Assembly: GCA_023412475.1 (NCBI GenBank)
Contig: JAEYNR010000053.1
Coordinates: 1 to 55,472, forward strand
Source of the DNA: Fibrobacterota bacterium
GTDB lineage: Bacteria > Fibrobacterota > Chitinivibrionia > Chitinivibrionales > Chitinispirillaceae
Direction of reading: 5' to 3'
DNA length: 55,472 nucleotides
Shown: in pieces, positions 9,326 through 19,300 of the stretch
How the letters are laid out: every line of letters starts with the position of its first letter
Position numbering within the stretch: the stretch's first letter is position 1
Notes under the pieces: generated by a model
What the model was told of the DNA's origin: nothing
The model's input: only the letters and a program-made list of their open reading frames with translations
Database searches by the model: none
Translations under genes and position numbers: made by a program

Positions 9326-9780
9326 TTATCAGTTTTTTTGGGGGAAAGAGCTTCTGCAGGTGGTGGTGCTGCAATTATCTCTTTCAGAGCCTCAGCATAC
9401 ACCTCTTTGGGTTGCAAACCCGGGATTGCTTTCACTGCAACTTTATTATTCACAATATACACCACCGGAATAGAACGGACTCCAAAATAAGCAGCTATAC
9501 TTTGGTGTATGTCCACATTCACTTTCATAAAGCGGACTTTACCTTCAAACTCTTTTTCCAGTTCCTGTATGATCGGATTAAGCAAACGGCATGGAGCGCA
9601 CCAGGGAGCCCAGAAATCCACCAGTACCGGAATTTCCGATTTAACGATTTCGTTGGCGATCAGTTGAGATGAATCGACCAGGGCCTGGGATTGGTTGCCG
9701 GGAATCATTGGCTGAGCTTTCGAATTAAAAGCCAGTCCGGAAAGCATCAGAACTGTAATAGCCACAAAAAGGCATTTCAT
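9322..9780 (-). CDS. Exported thioredoxin-fold protein
   Basis: A 152-residue protein: signal peptide (MKCLFVAITVLMLSGLAFNS, then KA), a thioredoxin domain with redox motif WCAPC at 60-64, the cis-Pro loop SIPV near 107-110, and a Pro/Ala-rich tail. Such exported thioredoxins reduce or exchange disulfides in the periplasm, but the classical WCxPC context would also suit a general reductase. A longer frame begins at 9813 inside the upstream gene; I chose ATG 9780 because it starts directly at a signal peptide and AAAGGAA lies about 11 bases upstream. It is translationally coupled to the U32 gene through ATGA. Confidence 0.85.
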   Translation of the reverse strand: MKCLFVAITVLMLSGLAFNSKAQPMIPGNQSQALVDSSQLIANEIVKSEIPVLVDFWAPWCAPCRLLNPIIQELEKEFEGKVRFMKVNVDIHQSIAAYFGVRSIPVVYIVNNKVAVKAIPGLQPKEVYAEALKEIIAAPPPAEALSPKKTDK

Positions 9781-9796
9781 AATAAGACCGTTTCCT

Positions 9797-10636
9797 TTAA
9801 AAGTGAGATACATAAACCAGTTTCAACTCTCTTCCCCAACTGACAGTGCTTCCATCTTTGCGTTTTCGATTTTCTAGTACGTCTCTGGCATCGAATTCGA
9901 TATAGAAATTTTCGGTGAATGCCCATCTCAAGCCTAGATTGAGATAGCCTTCGGATGGGTTGGCATAAACAGCATGCCCAGAGGAGCGGTTATCTTTAAT
10001 ATTGAATCCAAAATCATACTCAACAACCAGAGCCAGCTCTTCATTGACCCCGAAATCGATTCCTGCCAGGCAATTGGGCCAGGTTACATTTTTGCGATTT
10101 TCCATAGAGTATGTTAATGCACTATGGATTCCAAATTGAATTTTTGTAAACAGCAAATAGTTTTTGCTAAAAGCCAGAAAAAAACCTGGCGACATGTAAA
10201 CGTTTCCTTTATATTCGAATTCAGCAACATCGGCACCCCCACCATAACCCTGGTGATCGTATCCCAGAGCGACACCAGGGAAATGTATTGCTTCCTCAAA
10301 GATTCTGTATTTTACCAGAGCTCCAGGGAATCTGTCAAAATCCACATCCTTTCCCCTGCCCACAATTCCTTCACCACCATAGCTCAAACCGATCATCAGG
10401 CGATTGGTCACTCCCACACTGATGCCAAGATTTACCCCTGCTCCACCGGTGTTATCGTTTCCCGGATAGATTCGGCATTCCAGATCAAAACTACCTCTTT
10501 CTAAAACCCCTGCAGTAGGAGCATTAACCAGGCGTCTTGGTTGAATCATTTCTTCAGCAAAAACTATAGAGAAGGATATAATCAACAAGAGAGAGAAAGA
10601 GTGGACAAAAGTGGCAAACTGAGAGGGAATTGTCAT
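9797..10636 (-). CDS. Putative outer-membrane beta-barrel protein
   Basis: A 279-residue protein with a signal peptide (about 1-27) and an alternating polar/aromatic pattern throughout, ending in the sequence KLVYVSHF whose terminal Phe matches the beta-signal used by the outer-membrane assembly machinery. The early segment RRLVNAPTAGVLERGSFDLE resembles a recurrent motif of uncharacterised outer-membrane proteins. It overlaps the mltG stop (ATGA) and precedes the thioredoxin by 16 bp, so it is coexpressed with envelope genes. Function is unknown; a pore or structural role is only a guess. Confidence 0.65.
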   Translation of the reverse strand: MTIPSQFATFVHSFSLLLIISFSIVFAEEMIQPRRLVNAPTAGVLERGSFDLECRIYPGNDNTGGAGVNLGISVGVTNRLMIGLSYGGEGIVGRGKDVDFDRFPGALVKYRIFEEAIHFPGVALGYDHQGYGGGADVAEFEYKGNVYMSPGFFLAFSKNYLLFTKIQFGIHSALTYSMENRKNVTWPNCLAGIDFGVNEELALVVEYDFGFNIKDNRSSGHAVYANPSEGYLNLGLRWAFTENFYIEFDARDVLENRKRKDGSTVSWGRELKLVYVSHF

Positions 10637-11769
10637 CGGGATCCTTTTTTTCTAATCTCATTTTGACGACGGATTATCAGCTTTTTTCTTGTATGTTCCT
10701 CATTTGTTTTGGAGAAATCATGTTCACCTGAACCATCCCATTTAGCTACGAAATAAAGGTCTCGTGTGTCAGCCGGTGCAATAGCCGCCTGCAGGGCTGC
10801 TTTTCCGGGAGAGCAGATAGGCCCTGGGGGCAGTCCTGTATATTTTCGGGTGTTATAAGGTGAAGAAGAGTTGAGTTCAGAGACTTTTAGTGGCCCGCTG
10901 AATTTACGCAGTACATAACGGACAGTAGGATCAGCTCCAAGAGGGTATCCTAATTTTAGGCGATTATGAAACACTCCAGCGATTCTGGCACGTTCCCATG
11001 CCACAGTAGCCTCCTTTTCCACTATGGAGGCAATAGTAACAATCTGGTGTCTGTTGTATCTGGAGATTATAGAGGTATCGGCTTGTAATGAAGAGTATAT
11101 ATTATCAAAACATTGAACCATCTTACGTATTATCACCCTTACACCAACATCTTTGGGAAATCGGTAGGTATCTGGAAAAAGATATCCCTCCAGGGAGAAA
11201 ACCGATAAACCCAATTCTTTTATAAAAGCGGTATCATAGCAAAGCCTGTTGAACTGAGAGGTATCGATACTCATCACCTGTGAAATCCGTTCTGCTGTCT
11301 GCTCTACGGTCAGCCCTTCATTGATGGTGAACATGACCTCGATGGGTTTGGCATTCAGCAGATTTCTTGCTGCCCTGAGCACTCCATCGCCCACATTGCA
11401 GGTTATTTTTCCAGCTTGAATTCTTCGTTCTGTTCCTTTGAGCTTCATCCACACCAGTAAAGCTGTAGAGGAGGTAATGATTTTATGATTTTTCAGGGAG
11501 TCTGCCATAGCGGCAACAGTAGCCCCACGGGGAATTATTATTTCAACCTTCGAATCAGTGTTCCCTAATGGGAAAAACAGATAATAGAGGTTGGCTACTA
11601 AAAGCGAGATCAACAGAAGTGCAAAAAACAGAAAATTTGTTCTTTTAATCATTTTAGTCATTCGAATCACCAGAAAAAAACCATATAGAATATAACCGAG
11701 AACAAAGAGATAAAAAAGGGTTCCCAGCAGCCAGATTCGCGATAAATGCCTCCATATAGACTCAATCAT
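10633..11769 (-). CDS. mltG: Endolytic transglycosylase MltG
   Basis: A 378-residue inner-membrane YceG/MltG protein. A membrane helix around 43-66 is followed by a LysM-like region (about 75-135) and the catalytic YceG domain. The catalytic Glu sits in the ASIVEKEA motif at 247-254, followed by the diagnostic GADPTVRY and the TGLPPGPICSPG loop near 311-322. MltG cuts nascent glycan strands and sets peptidoglycan strand length. The N-terminus has an additional hydrophobic stretch (about 10-35), so the true start may be ATG 11661 or nearby; no convincing ribosome binding site decides it. It is the first gene of the operon with the OMP, thioredoxin and U32 genes. Confidence 0.92.
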   Translation of the reverse strand: MIESIWRHLSRIWLLGTLFYLFVLGYILYGFFLVIRMTKMIKRTNFLFFALLLISLLVANLYYLFFPLGNTDSKVEIIIPRGATVAAMADSLKNHKIITSSTALLVWMKLKGTERRIQAGKITCNVGDGVLRAARNLLNAKPIEVMFTINEGLTVEQTAERISQVMSIDTSQFNRLCYDTAFIKELGLSVFSLEGYLFPDTYRFPKDVGVRVIIRKMVQCFDNIYSSLQADTSIISRYNRHQIVTIASIVEKEATVAWERARIAGVFHNRLKLGYPLGADPTVRYVLRKFSGPLKVSELNSSSPYNTRKYTGLPPGPICSPGKAALQAAIAPADTRDLYFVAKWDGSGEHDFSKTNEEHTRKKLIIRRQNEIRKKGSR

Positions 11770-11814
11770 GATATAATGCTGCTAAAAAGTTCAAGGAAAA
11801 TAATTCCTGCTCAT

Positions 11815-14439
11815 TTACTTAATGCCAAGCTGTTTTAATTTTCTAAACAGTGTTGTTTTGTGAATTCCCAGTTTTTCGGCGGCTTTAGTTTTGCACCCCC
11901 CGCTATCATCCAGGATCGTTTTCAGATACATCCTTTCCAGCTCTGAGAATGAACGAATGCTGGAGAGAGCTTTTGCATCACTTGCTGCAGAAGCCTTGTT
12001 TCTGATCGAATCCGGCAGATGCTTCAGGGTGATGGTGTTATCTTTACAGAAAATGAAAGCATGCTCAATAATGTTTTCCAACTGGCGGATATTGCCTGGA
12101 AAATCATAAGACAGCAGCACTTCCATGGTCTGCTGGTCGATACCGGTAATTGTTTTACCATAACGATCGTTGAATCTCTGGATGAAGTGTTCTGCCAGAA
12201 GTGGAATATCGCAACGACGTTCTGTGAGGGGAGGCAATTTAATAGCAATAACATTTATGCGGTAATAGAGGTCTTCCCTGAATTCACCTGAGACGACCAT
12301 ATCCGAAAGAGATTTATTGGTTGCAGCAATAATCCTGATATCTGCATTAAAGGGTTGGGTAGCTCCAAGAGGTTCAAAAACCCTTTCCTGAAGCACACGA
12401 AGCAGTTTAACCTGCATAGCCGCTGAGATATCACCGATTTCATCCAGAAATATTGTTCCACCTTCAGCCTGTGCGAATTTTCCTGGCTTGTCTTTTTTTG
12501 CGTCGGTAAAAGCACCTGCTTTGTAACCAAACAGTTCTGATTCCAGCAATGAGTCTGGTAGAGCACTGCAATTGATGGCGATGAAAGGTTTATCTTTACG
12601 ATTGCTGAGTTCGTGAAGGGATCTGGCGACTAGCTCCTTGCCAGTGCCACTATTTCCGGAGATAAGAACAGTTACCGAAGTTTGTGCAATTTCTGGAATA
12701 GAATTAAAAATCTGCATCATCTGGGCACTTCGGCTAACCATATTATGAAAACTCGCCTTTTCGCAGAGTTCACGTTTGAGTCCGGCAACCAGTGCCTCAG
12801 CCCTTGCGGTGGCTTTGCGCTCCTCTTTGATTCTGGCTTCCTGTGCTTTTTTCCATTCTGTGATATCCTGAACCTGCACCAGATAAACTGAAAGTGCGAT
12901 ATCGGAAGAACCGACCGGGGTAATATACCAGTCCAAAAAAAGCTTATCTGCCTTATCACTATTTCTGTAGAATTCGGTTTCAATATTGATTTTTTCGAAA
13001 GCAGCCAGCTTTTGGAGCTGGTTCTGATTAAGATCAAAGAACTGGAACAGATCTGAAAATTGAGACTTGTCTGCAGAAATATTAAAGAGCTTACAAAAAG
13101 ACTGGTTCATATCAATCAGAAAACCATCGGGACTAAACAATGCTATTCCGATGGGTGATTCGGAGTAAATAGTTCTGAATCGCTCCTCACTTAGGCGAAG
13201 TTTTTCCTCGGCCAATACCCGATCTGTAATATCAATGAAGCAGGTACGGATACCGGAGAGCTCCCCTTTTTTAATAATAGCCGCGGAGCTGAGCAGAACA
13301 TAGATCAAAGTCTTGTCTTTTTTAAAGAGTGCATAAACTGAGGGTGGACTTGTTTCGCCATTAAAAACTGTGGAAACAGTCCTATCGAATTTTTCCCTGT
13401 ATTCCGCTGGTACAAGATCTCTGACGCAGACACCTTTTTCGAATTCACTTTTAGAGTACCCAAACAGCTTAAACCCAATCTCGTTTACATAGGTCAGATA
13501 CAGATTTGTATCCATTTCGCAGATTATGCCTGGAAGCAGGTCGGCGGTTTCTTTAAACCGTCTCTGACTCTCCCGCAATTTTTCATCACTGCGTTTTCTT
13601 TCGGTAATATCACGTCCTATTCCCTGTATTCCCACAACATTATTTTTCTCATAAATTAATCTGGTACTTAACTCCAGCCAGACCGGCACCTCCTCACGGG
13701 TATAAGTCAGAACTTCATAGGTGGATGATTTGGAGTGCAGTGATAGCTTCTCCTGCCTCTGCTTTTCCACCAGTTGAATGTATGCAGGGTCAATGACGTT
13801 GCGAATTTCAAAACATTCAATTTCACTATGTCTATAACCATAAGTTTTTAATGCTCTGTTGTTTGCTGAAGTTATATAGCCATTTAAATCAACCGTAAAA
13901 AGAATGTCATTGGCATTTTCATAAAGCTCGCGGTATTTGCGCTCACTTACCCTAAGAGCATTCATCACCTGTTTAAAGTTACTGATATCATAGAAAGAAA
14001 CCAGTGTTCTGGATGAGCCAGGAATCAGCGTCCCATTGGCCATCAGCTCCAGAATATTGCCATTTACATCTTTCATGCGGAATTGAAATTCTGCAGGTAC
14101 ACTGGAAGGCTCTTTATAGCGTTGGTTAAAAGTCTTTAAAAATCTTTCCAAGTCTTCAACTGGGACAAATTCTGTCCATCTCTTTTTTTTAATTATCTCA
14201 TCTTTGGTGTAGCCGGTTATTTTTTGAACCTTATGGTTAAAATGCAGTATAGAGGTGTCCTGGTCCAGAAGGACGATTGCGGTTCCGGTGTTTTCAAAAA
14301 TGGATTGAAAATAGATCTCAAAATCACTGGGGGATTTTATTAACTCACAAAGTGGAAGCTGTGTGTCTTTATTTAACTGGATTTCATTTATTTTATTTCC
14401 TGTTGCCTGTTTTTTTATCTGTGGATCTGGTTCTTTCAT
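11815..14439 (-). CDS. Sigma54-dependent transcriptional activator with four PAS domains
   Basis: An 874-residue NtrC-family enhancer-binding protein. Four PAS modules occupy about 40-155, 165-285, 290-408 and 415-530, replacing a receiver. The AAA+ domain has Walker A GNSGTGKE (595-602), the sigma54-contacting GAFTDA loop at 642-647 (commonly GAFTGA), Walker B TIFLDEIGD (662-670) and the usual REDLYYRINV segment (721-730). A Fis-type helix-turn-helix ends the protein (about 833-874). It should activate RpoN promoters in response to signals seen by the PAS domains (redox, ligand or light are possible; no cofactor is evident). No membrane helix. It is 45 bp upstream of mltG and could be cotranscribed, though more likely acts elsewhere. 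AGGA precedes ATG 14439. Confidence 0.93.
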   Translation of the reverse strand: MKEPDPQIKKQATGNKINEIQLNKDTQLPLCELIKSPSDFEIYFQSIFENTGTAIVLLDQDTSILHFNHKVQKITGYTKDEIIKKKRWTEFVPVEDLERFLKTFNQRYKEPSSVPAEFQFRMKDVNGNILELMANGTLIPGSSRTLVSFYDISNFKQVMNALRVSERKYRELYENANDILFTVDLNGYITSANNRALKTYGYRHSEIECFEIRNVIDPAYIQLVEKQRQEKLSLHSKSSTYEVLTYTREEVPVWLELSTRLIYEKNNVVGIQGIGRDITERKRSDEKLRESQRRFKETADLLPGIICEMDTNLYLTYVNEIGFKLFGYSKSEFEKGVCVRDLVPAEYREKFDRTVSTVFNGETSPPSVYALFKKDKTLIYVLLSSAAIIKKGELSGIRTCFIDITDRVLAEEKLRLSEERFRTIYSESPIGIALFSPDGFLIDMNQSFCKLFNISADKSQFSDLFQFFDLNQNQLQKLAAFEKINIETEFYRNSDKADKLFLDWYITPVGSSDIALSVYLVQVQDITEWKKAQEARIKEERKATARAEALVAGLKRELCEKASFHNMVSRSAQMMQIFNSIPEIAQTSVTVLISGNSGTGKELVARSLHELSNRKDKPFIAINCSALPDSLLESELFGYKAGAFTDAKKDKPGKFAQAEGGTIFLDEIGDISAAMQVKLLRVLQERVFEPLGATQPFNADIRIIAATNKSLSDMVVSGEFREDLYYRINVIAIKLPPLTERRCDIPLLAEHFIQRFNDRYGKTITGIDQQTMEVLLSYDFPGNIRQLENIIEHAFIFCKDNTITLKHLPDSIRNKASAASDAKALSSIRSFSELERMYLKTILDDSGGCKTKAAEKLGIHKTTLFRKLKQLGIK

Positions 14440-14653
14440 AATTAGTCCTGTAGCGCGTGAGAGTAGGTATTAAATTAATACATGACAGCTCAAACAGGTT
14501 TGTACAATAATTTTGAACTCAGTTAATTTTTCACTTTTGAACCACTAAAAAAGGCACACCTTTTTCGAAAAATAACTGCCCCGGCTTTTGCATTGCATTT
14601 TTTTTTACAGGGGTTATAATTTTTTATTTGAATCAGGCGATTATTGAAAACCG

Positions 14654-15385
14654 ATGCAGCAACAACCTTTAAGAAAGCATATTCAGATAACCGAAATACA
14701 GAGCATTTTCGACTCAATCGGCCTGTGGTATGATGTGGTGAGTTGGATAAGCACTCTGGGAATAATAAAACTTTGGCGACGAACCACATCAGAGCTTCTG
14801 CTTAATCGGGGGCCATTACGGGTTTTAGATCTGGGCTGTGGAACAGCGGAACAGATCATTTCACTTTTCGTGGCCAATGTTCCATTGACCTCAGTCACCG
14901 GAATCGATATCTCTGAGAAGATGCTGCAAGTTGCAAGAAAAAAGGTAACCGTGTATAAGAAGCAGAGTCCCATATTTTTATTGCAGGGTGATATGCATTC
15001 CTTAAAATTCGAAAACTCCTTTTTCGATGCAGTCACGCTTAGTTTTGGGCTATGCTTTTCATCAGATACCCACCAGCTCTTCAGTGAGGCTGCCAGAGTA
15101 TTAAAGCAGGACTGCCCTCTTATAATCACCGAATTTCACAGACCCAAAACTTTTGCCACATTCAATCCGTACACTTTTTATATTAACTTCGTTATTCCAG
15201 GAACAGGTAGATTAATCTCAGGAGCCAAAGAATCTTATAAAAAAATTGCCACTCTGATAAATGAATTGCCAGATCAGGAGGTGCTTTTTTCACAGTTGAA
15301 ATCTGCAGGTTTTCAAAAAATCACTAAATATCAACTGTTTCCAGGTCTTGTTACTCAATATAGTGCAAAAAAACGCGCTGTTTGA
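14654..15385 (+). CDS. ubiE: UbiE/MenG-like class I methyltransferase
   Basis: A 243-residue SAM-dependent methyltransferase. The N-terminal IFDSIGLWYDVVSWIS stretch and the SAM loop VLDLGCGTA (57-65) match the UbiE/COQ5 family that makes menaquinone or ubiquinone. Two diagnostic UbiE motifs are altered, however: the usual FGLRN sequence is replaced by SFGLCFSSD (about 132-140) and the LEFSKP motif by TEFHRP. It may therefore be a true but divergent quinone methyltransferase, or a paralogue with another substrate. It precedes the Nudix gene in the same orientation. Confidence 0.65.
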   Translation: MQQQPLRKHIQITEIQSIFDSIGLWYDVVSWISTLGIIKLWRRTTSELLLNRGPLRVLDLGCGTAEQIISLFVANVPLTSVTGIDISEKMLQVARKKVTVYKKQSPIFLLQGDMHSLKFENSFFDAVTLSFGLCFSSDTHQLFSEAARVLKQDCPLIITEFHRPKTFATFNPYTFYINFVIPGTGRLISGAKESYKKIATLINELPDQEVLFSQLKSAGFQKITKYQLFPGLVTQYSAKKRAV

Positions 15386-15425
15386 AGTCATTAATTTTCC
15401 TCTTTTTTCATCCAACAGGGTTTCC

Positions 15426-16235
15426 ATGAATTTTAATTTTTCTTCAACTACTCCGGTGAATACTGACAAAGGGATCTGGTTTCTCTTTAAAGACAATGCA
15501 CTTTTAGTCTCTAAAAACGATACTTCCATACCTGTTCTCAACGAAGGACAGATAGCAGATTCAGACCTCAAATTTGTTAACTATCTGGGTACGTGCGACT
15601 CGGTCCCCTGTTTTACAGCTTTCTTAAACTCGAATACCTTTGCCTCAGATTTCCATCCCCGGGACCTGCTGACGTTATACCGCTCAGAGGACTCACTGGA
15701 TGCAGATATGTTCACCATTGCATTCAAAGCTTATGAAATATTGAACTGGGACAGGACTCATCAGTATTGCGGACAATGTGGTTCTGTTATGAAAAGAAGC
15801 TCCATTGATTTCTCCAAGATCTGTCCTGGTTGTGGTCTGCAAAACTATCCCAGAATCTCTCCTGCAATAATTACTGCTGTTACAAAAGAAAACAAGATCC
15901 TCCTTGCCCGCCATCCCCGCTCCGAAAACTTCAGCGTTCTGGCCGGTTATGTAGAAGCAGGAGAAAGTCTCGAGAATACAGTTCGCCGTGAAGTAATGGA
16001 AGAGGTGAATATAGAGGTTAAAAATATCCGCTATTTCGCCAGTGAACCTTGGGTTTTCTCGCATGCACTGATGATAGCTTATACTGCAGAGTACCAGAGT
16101 GGAGAGATAAGACCCGATGGAAAAGAGATCGAAGAAGCAGCCTGGTTCAGTGTAGAGGAGATACCACAGAGAATACCACGTAAAGTCAGCATCTCCCGCA
16201 AACTGATCGACTGGTTCATAAACCGTAATATTTAG
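15426..16235 (+). CDS. nudC: NudC-like Nudix hydrolase with zinc ribbon
   Basis: A 269-residue protein with the NudC architecture: an N-terminal domain, a four-Cys zinc ribbon (CGQCG and CPGCG, Cys 115, 118, 133 and 136) and a C-terminal Nudix domain. The Nudix box keeps the catalytic residues (GYVEAGE...RREVMEEV) but has Asn where the consensus has the final Gly. The motif that gives NudC its NAD(H)/RNA-cap specificity, SQPWPFPxS, reads SEPWVFSHA, so substrate preference may have changed. A longer frame starts at 15348 inside ubiE; AGGG five bases before ATG 15426 makes that the likely start. Confidence in the family is high, in NADH as substrate moderate. Confidence 0.8.
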   Translation: MNFNFSSTTPVNTDKGIWFLFKDNALLVSKNDTSIPVLNEGQIADSDLKFVNYLGTCDSVPCFTAFLNSNTFASDFHPRDLLTLYRSEDSLDADMFTIAFKAYEILNWDRTHQYCGQCGSVMKRSSIDFSKICPGCGLQNYPRISPAIITAVTKENKILLARHPRSENFSVLAGYVEAGESLENTVRREVMEEVNIEVKNIRYFASEPWVFSHALMIAYTAEYQSGEIRPDGKEIEEAAWFSVEEIPQRIPRKVSISRKLIDWFINRNI

Positions 16236-16258
16236 GAATTTTCCTTGCCTGTTAATCT

Positions 16259-17053
16259 ATGAGCTCCGAAACTTCTTATCAGCAACTCTCATTACCCCTC
16301 TTCAGTAATCCTTCGTTTGAAGAAATTATTGAATCAAAGAAAATTATTGGTTTATCAGTCAAATTGAGCACACGTCTTAAAAGAGGCTGGTATATAAATA
16401 TTAACCGCCAAAGCGATATGCGGGTATTAACTATCCCTAAATACATGGAAAGCGCTCCATCAGATATAAAGATTTCTCTTCTTGAGTGGTCACTTCTTCC
16501 AAAGTCTTCAAAAAGAAAAAATTCATTGGCTAAGCTGCAAAAAATGACTCTTGAAAACAAGATTCAATCTTACATCAGCAGTCTGCCTGCCGATCTTTAC
16601 TGTTCGACTCTGGATACTTTTCGACTTGAGAGACAGACACAGGGAGTTCGCTATGACCTCAGGGATGTTTTCGACAGCATCAACAGTATATACTTTCAAA
16701 ACAGCGTGGAAGCTTTTTTGCGATGGGGTTCGCCATGCTCCCTCACCTCTTATCAGACTGTCAGAACTGCAAAAAGTGGTTATTCGGTAAACCTGATAAC
16801 CATTGCAGGTGTTTATAATCACCCGGATGTCCCAAGATTTGCACTGGATGCAGTAATGTACCATGAGATGCTGCACATTGTAGTGCCACCGTACATTAAA
16901 AATGGAAGAAGAGTAATTCACAGTCCCGAATTCAAGCGTATGGAACGTCAGTTTGCTTTTTTCGAACAATGGTGTAAATGGGAAAAACAGTGTCTGAGAA
17001 CCCTGGCCAGAAGCATGAAAAAAAAGAGATCTTTACACCCAAGCTTATTTTAA
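16259..17053 (+). CDS. SprT-like putative zinc metallopeptidase
   Basis: A 264-residue protein. The C-terminal half carries a zincin motif YHEMLHIV (HExxH, His202, Glu203, His206) and a downstream HSPEFKRME with His221 as a plausible third ligand, an arrangement typical of SprT-like/SprT-family proteins. The N-terminal ~110 residues are basic and lack recognisable motifs. SprT relatives (SPRTN, Wss1) cleave DNA-protein crosslinks, but bacterial members are mostly uncharacterised. Coding density is high around it (24 bp after nudC), suggesting one transcript with its neighbours. Confidence 0.75.
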   Translation: MSSETSYQQLSLPLFSNPSFEEIIESKKIIGLSVKLSTRLKRGWYININRQSDMRVLTIPKYMESAPSDIKISLLEWSLLPKSSKRKNSLAKLQKMTLENKIQSYISSLPADLYCSTLDTFRLERQTQGVRYDLRDVFDSINSIYFQNSVEAFLRWGSPCSLTSYQTVRTAKSGYSVNLITIAGVYNHPDVPRFALDAVMYHEMLHIVVPPYIKNGRRVIHSPEFKRMERQFAFFEQWCKWEKQCLRTLARSMKKKRSLHPSLF

Positions 17054-17132
17054 TCAATATTATGTGATGAAAAGTGATCTATAAGAACAATTAATCCTGG
17101 AAAACTGTTTACAAGAATGATGGAGAATAATC

Positions 17133-19265
17133 ATGCCGGATAAAAAAAGTACCAGCTCCTCTGCACAGGATTTTCGTTGCACCGATATAACCGCTTATCG
17201 TCCTTTAAGCGACACAGAGCGTAAAATACTGGTTAAAAACGGTAACAGCGCTCAGTCCTGGGACCTTATACGGGTTCATGAGTATTTTAATCCCAGATTC
17301 GTCTGTCATTGCAGGTTTTTTGGTGAAGTATATATTGGTGCTCTTAAAGAAGGCTTTATTGAACATGGAGAGTTCTCTTTACCTATAGGGATTTATAACA
17401 GCACCATTATTAACTGTGAAATTGGGCATTTTTCTGCAATTAATTTACTGCATTATTGTTCAAACTGTGATATTGGCAGCCAGGTGATAATACATAATAC
17501 AGGCGAGATCAGAAGCGATGAATCGGCCAGGTTTGGAAATGGATGCACTATTACGGGGGATCTGTCAGAAGATTACCGCTGGCTGCATCTTGTAAATGAA
17601 AACGGAGCAAGAAAAGTTCTTCCATTCAACTCAATGAACTGCTCAGATGCATACATATGGGTGAAAAATCCTCACGATCAGTTGCTGATGGAACGGCTCA
17701 AAGAGATAACAGATCAATCATGTCGAGACACCACAGGATGCAGAGGCATTATCGGACATGAGGCAGTAGTGAAAAACGTAAAGTCAATAACCGATTCCAT
17801 GATCGGAAACAGCACAGTCATTGATGGGACAGGTAAAGTATACAACTGCACAATTCACAGCGATGATCTGGAATCCACGCTTGTCGGTACGGGCGTAATT
17901 CTAACCGATTCTATTATTGGTTACGGTAACCAGATTGAATCCGGTGCCCAGCTTCATTCTGTTATTACTGGAAACTGCGTCAGTATTTCGCAGGTGTCTA
18001 GAATCAGCCACTCTTTTATTGGAGACAATTCCGCAATTGCCTGCTGTGAAATCGCCCACAGCTTAATATTCCCTTCACACGGACAGCACCACAATAACTC
18101 CTTTCTTATTGCAGCCATGATTGGCGGTCAGAGCAATATTGCTGCTGGTGCCACCATCGGTTCCAATCATAATTCCCGAATGAATGATGGAGAAATCTGG
18201 GCATCAAGAGGATTCTGGCCGGGTCTGTGTACCAGTTTCAAACACAACAGCCGCTTTGCATCTTATACCATGTGCGTAAAGGGTGATTATCCCGGTGAAC
18301 TCGACATTCCATTTCCATTCAGCCTGATTATCAACGATCCGTCAAAAAACACTCTTCTTATAATACCCGCTTATTGGTTTTCACATAATATGTACTCAAT
18401 TATGCGCTCACGTTATAAATTTCCCAAAAGGGATAAACGTATTCATTCGAATCAGATTATCGAACATGATCCCTTTGCTCCAGATACTGTTGAGCAGATT
18501 ATTGCAGCTATTTCAATGCTTGAACAGAATGCTGGCAGAGAGTGGTTTAAACAGAATAAAAAGAATGACGTTTCCTCTTTGGAGTGCCAGAATAAAGGAA
18601 GAGAATTATTTCAAAGCGGCAGCTATTGTCCGAACCAGATCGAAATGCCACCAAACACCATCGAAAAAGGAAGCCGTCCGGTTGTCATCATCAAACCTGC
18701 GCATGCCTGGAAAGTTTATCAGGATATGATCTGCTGGTATGCAGTAAAGACGCTGTTAAGTTATCCCGGATCGGACAAGCTGAATATTTCTGAGCTTATG
18801 ATTAAACCCAGAGAGAAAGAGTGGATAAACTCAGGTGGTCAGATCCTGCGCAAAACAGACTTTGAGAATATCATCTCAAAAGTTAAAACTACAAATGAAA
18901 TAAAAACATGGCAGGATATTCATAAGCTTTACGCCAACTGTCAGAATGAATATGAGACTCATAAATTTTATCATGCTGCAGCGCTTCTCTCCTGCTTTAT
19001 CTGTCCAGATAAGCCTCTTCAAAAACAGTATATTTCATTGCTCAAAAAAGGTGCAGATATAAGCAAATGGATAGCCCGGCAAACAAAAGCATCACGCAGT
19101 AAAGACTATACCGACCGATTCAGGACAATGGTTTATGAAAGTGCAGATGAATTGCAGGCGGTGCTTGGCAGTATCGATGAGGACAGCACTTTTGAAGCAG
19201 TTGAAAAAGAGAGTGATGAGTTGACTCAGAAGGTAGAAATGTTAATCAAGACACAGTCTGACTGA
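17133..19265 (+). CDS. DUF4954 family protein (left-handed beta-helix-like)
   Basis: A 710-residue protein starting YRPLSDTE and containing long stretches of Ile/Gly/Asn-rich pseudo-hexapeptides (for example SIIGYGNQIESGAQLHSV, roughly residues 90-430) typical of left-handed beta-helix folds seen in acyl- and nucleotidyltransferases. I recognise this as the DUF4954 family, found mainly in Bacteroidota, spirochaetes and fibrobacters, with no known activity. No signal peptide, so cytoplasmic. The C-terminal ~270 residues are helical and basic. GGAG lies 7 bases before ATG 17133. It is followed at 35 bp by an amidohydrolase; a sugar- or nucleotide-related role is only inference. Confidence 0.85.
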   Translation: MPDKKSTSSSAQDFRCTDITAYRPLSDTERKILVKNGNSAQSWDLIRVHEYFNPRFVCHCRFFGEVYIGALKEGFIEHGEFSLPIGIYNSTIINCEIGHFSAINLLHYCSNCDIGSQVIIHNTGEIRSDESARFGNGCTITGDLSEDYRWLHLVNENGARKVLPFNSMNCSDAYIWVKNPHDQLLMERLKEITDQSCRDTTGCRGIIGHEAVVKNVKSITDSMIGNSTVIDGTGKVYNCTIHSDDLESTLVGTGVILTDSIIGYGNQIESGAQLHSVITGNCVSISQVSRISHSFIGDNSAIACCEIAHSLIFPSHGQHHNNSFLIAAMIGGQSNIAAGATIGSNHNSRMNDGEIWASRGFWPGLCTSFKHNSRFASYTMCVKGDYPGELDIPFPFSLIINDPSKNTLLIIPAYWFSHNMYSIMRSRYKFPKRDKRIHSNQIIEHDPFAPDTVEQIIAAISMLEQNAGREWFKQNKKNDVSSLECQNKGRELFQSGSYCPNQIEMPPNTIEKGSRPVVIIKPAHAWKVYQDMICWYAVKTLLSYPGSDKLNISELMIKPREKEWINSGGQILRKTDFENIISKVKTTNEIKTWQDIHKLYANCQNEYETHKFYHAAALLSCFICPDKPLQKQYISLLKKGADISKWIARQTKASRSKDYTDRFRTMVYESADELQAVLGSIDEDSTFEAVEKESDELTQKVEMLIKTQSD

Positions 19266-19300
19266 GAGCGAGATTCACCTCAGACTAAAAAAGGATAAAA

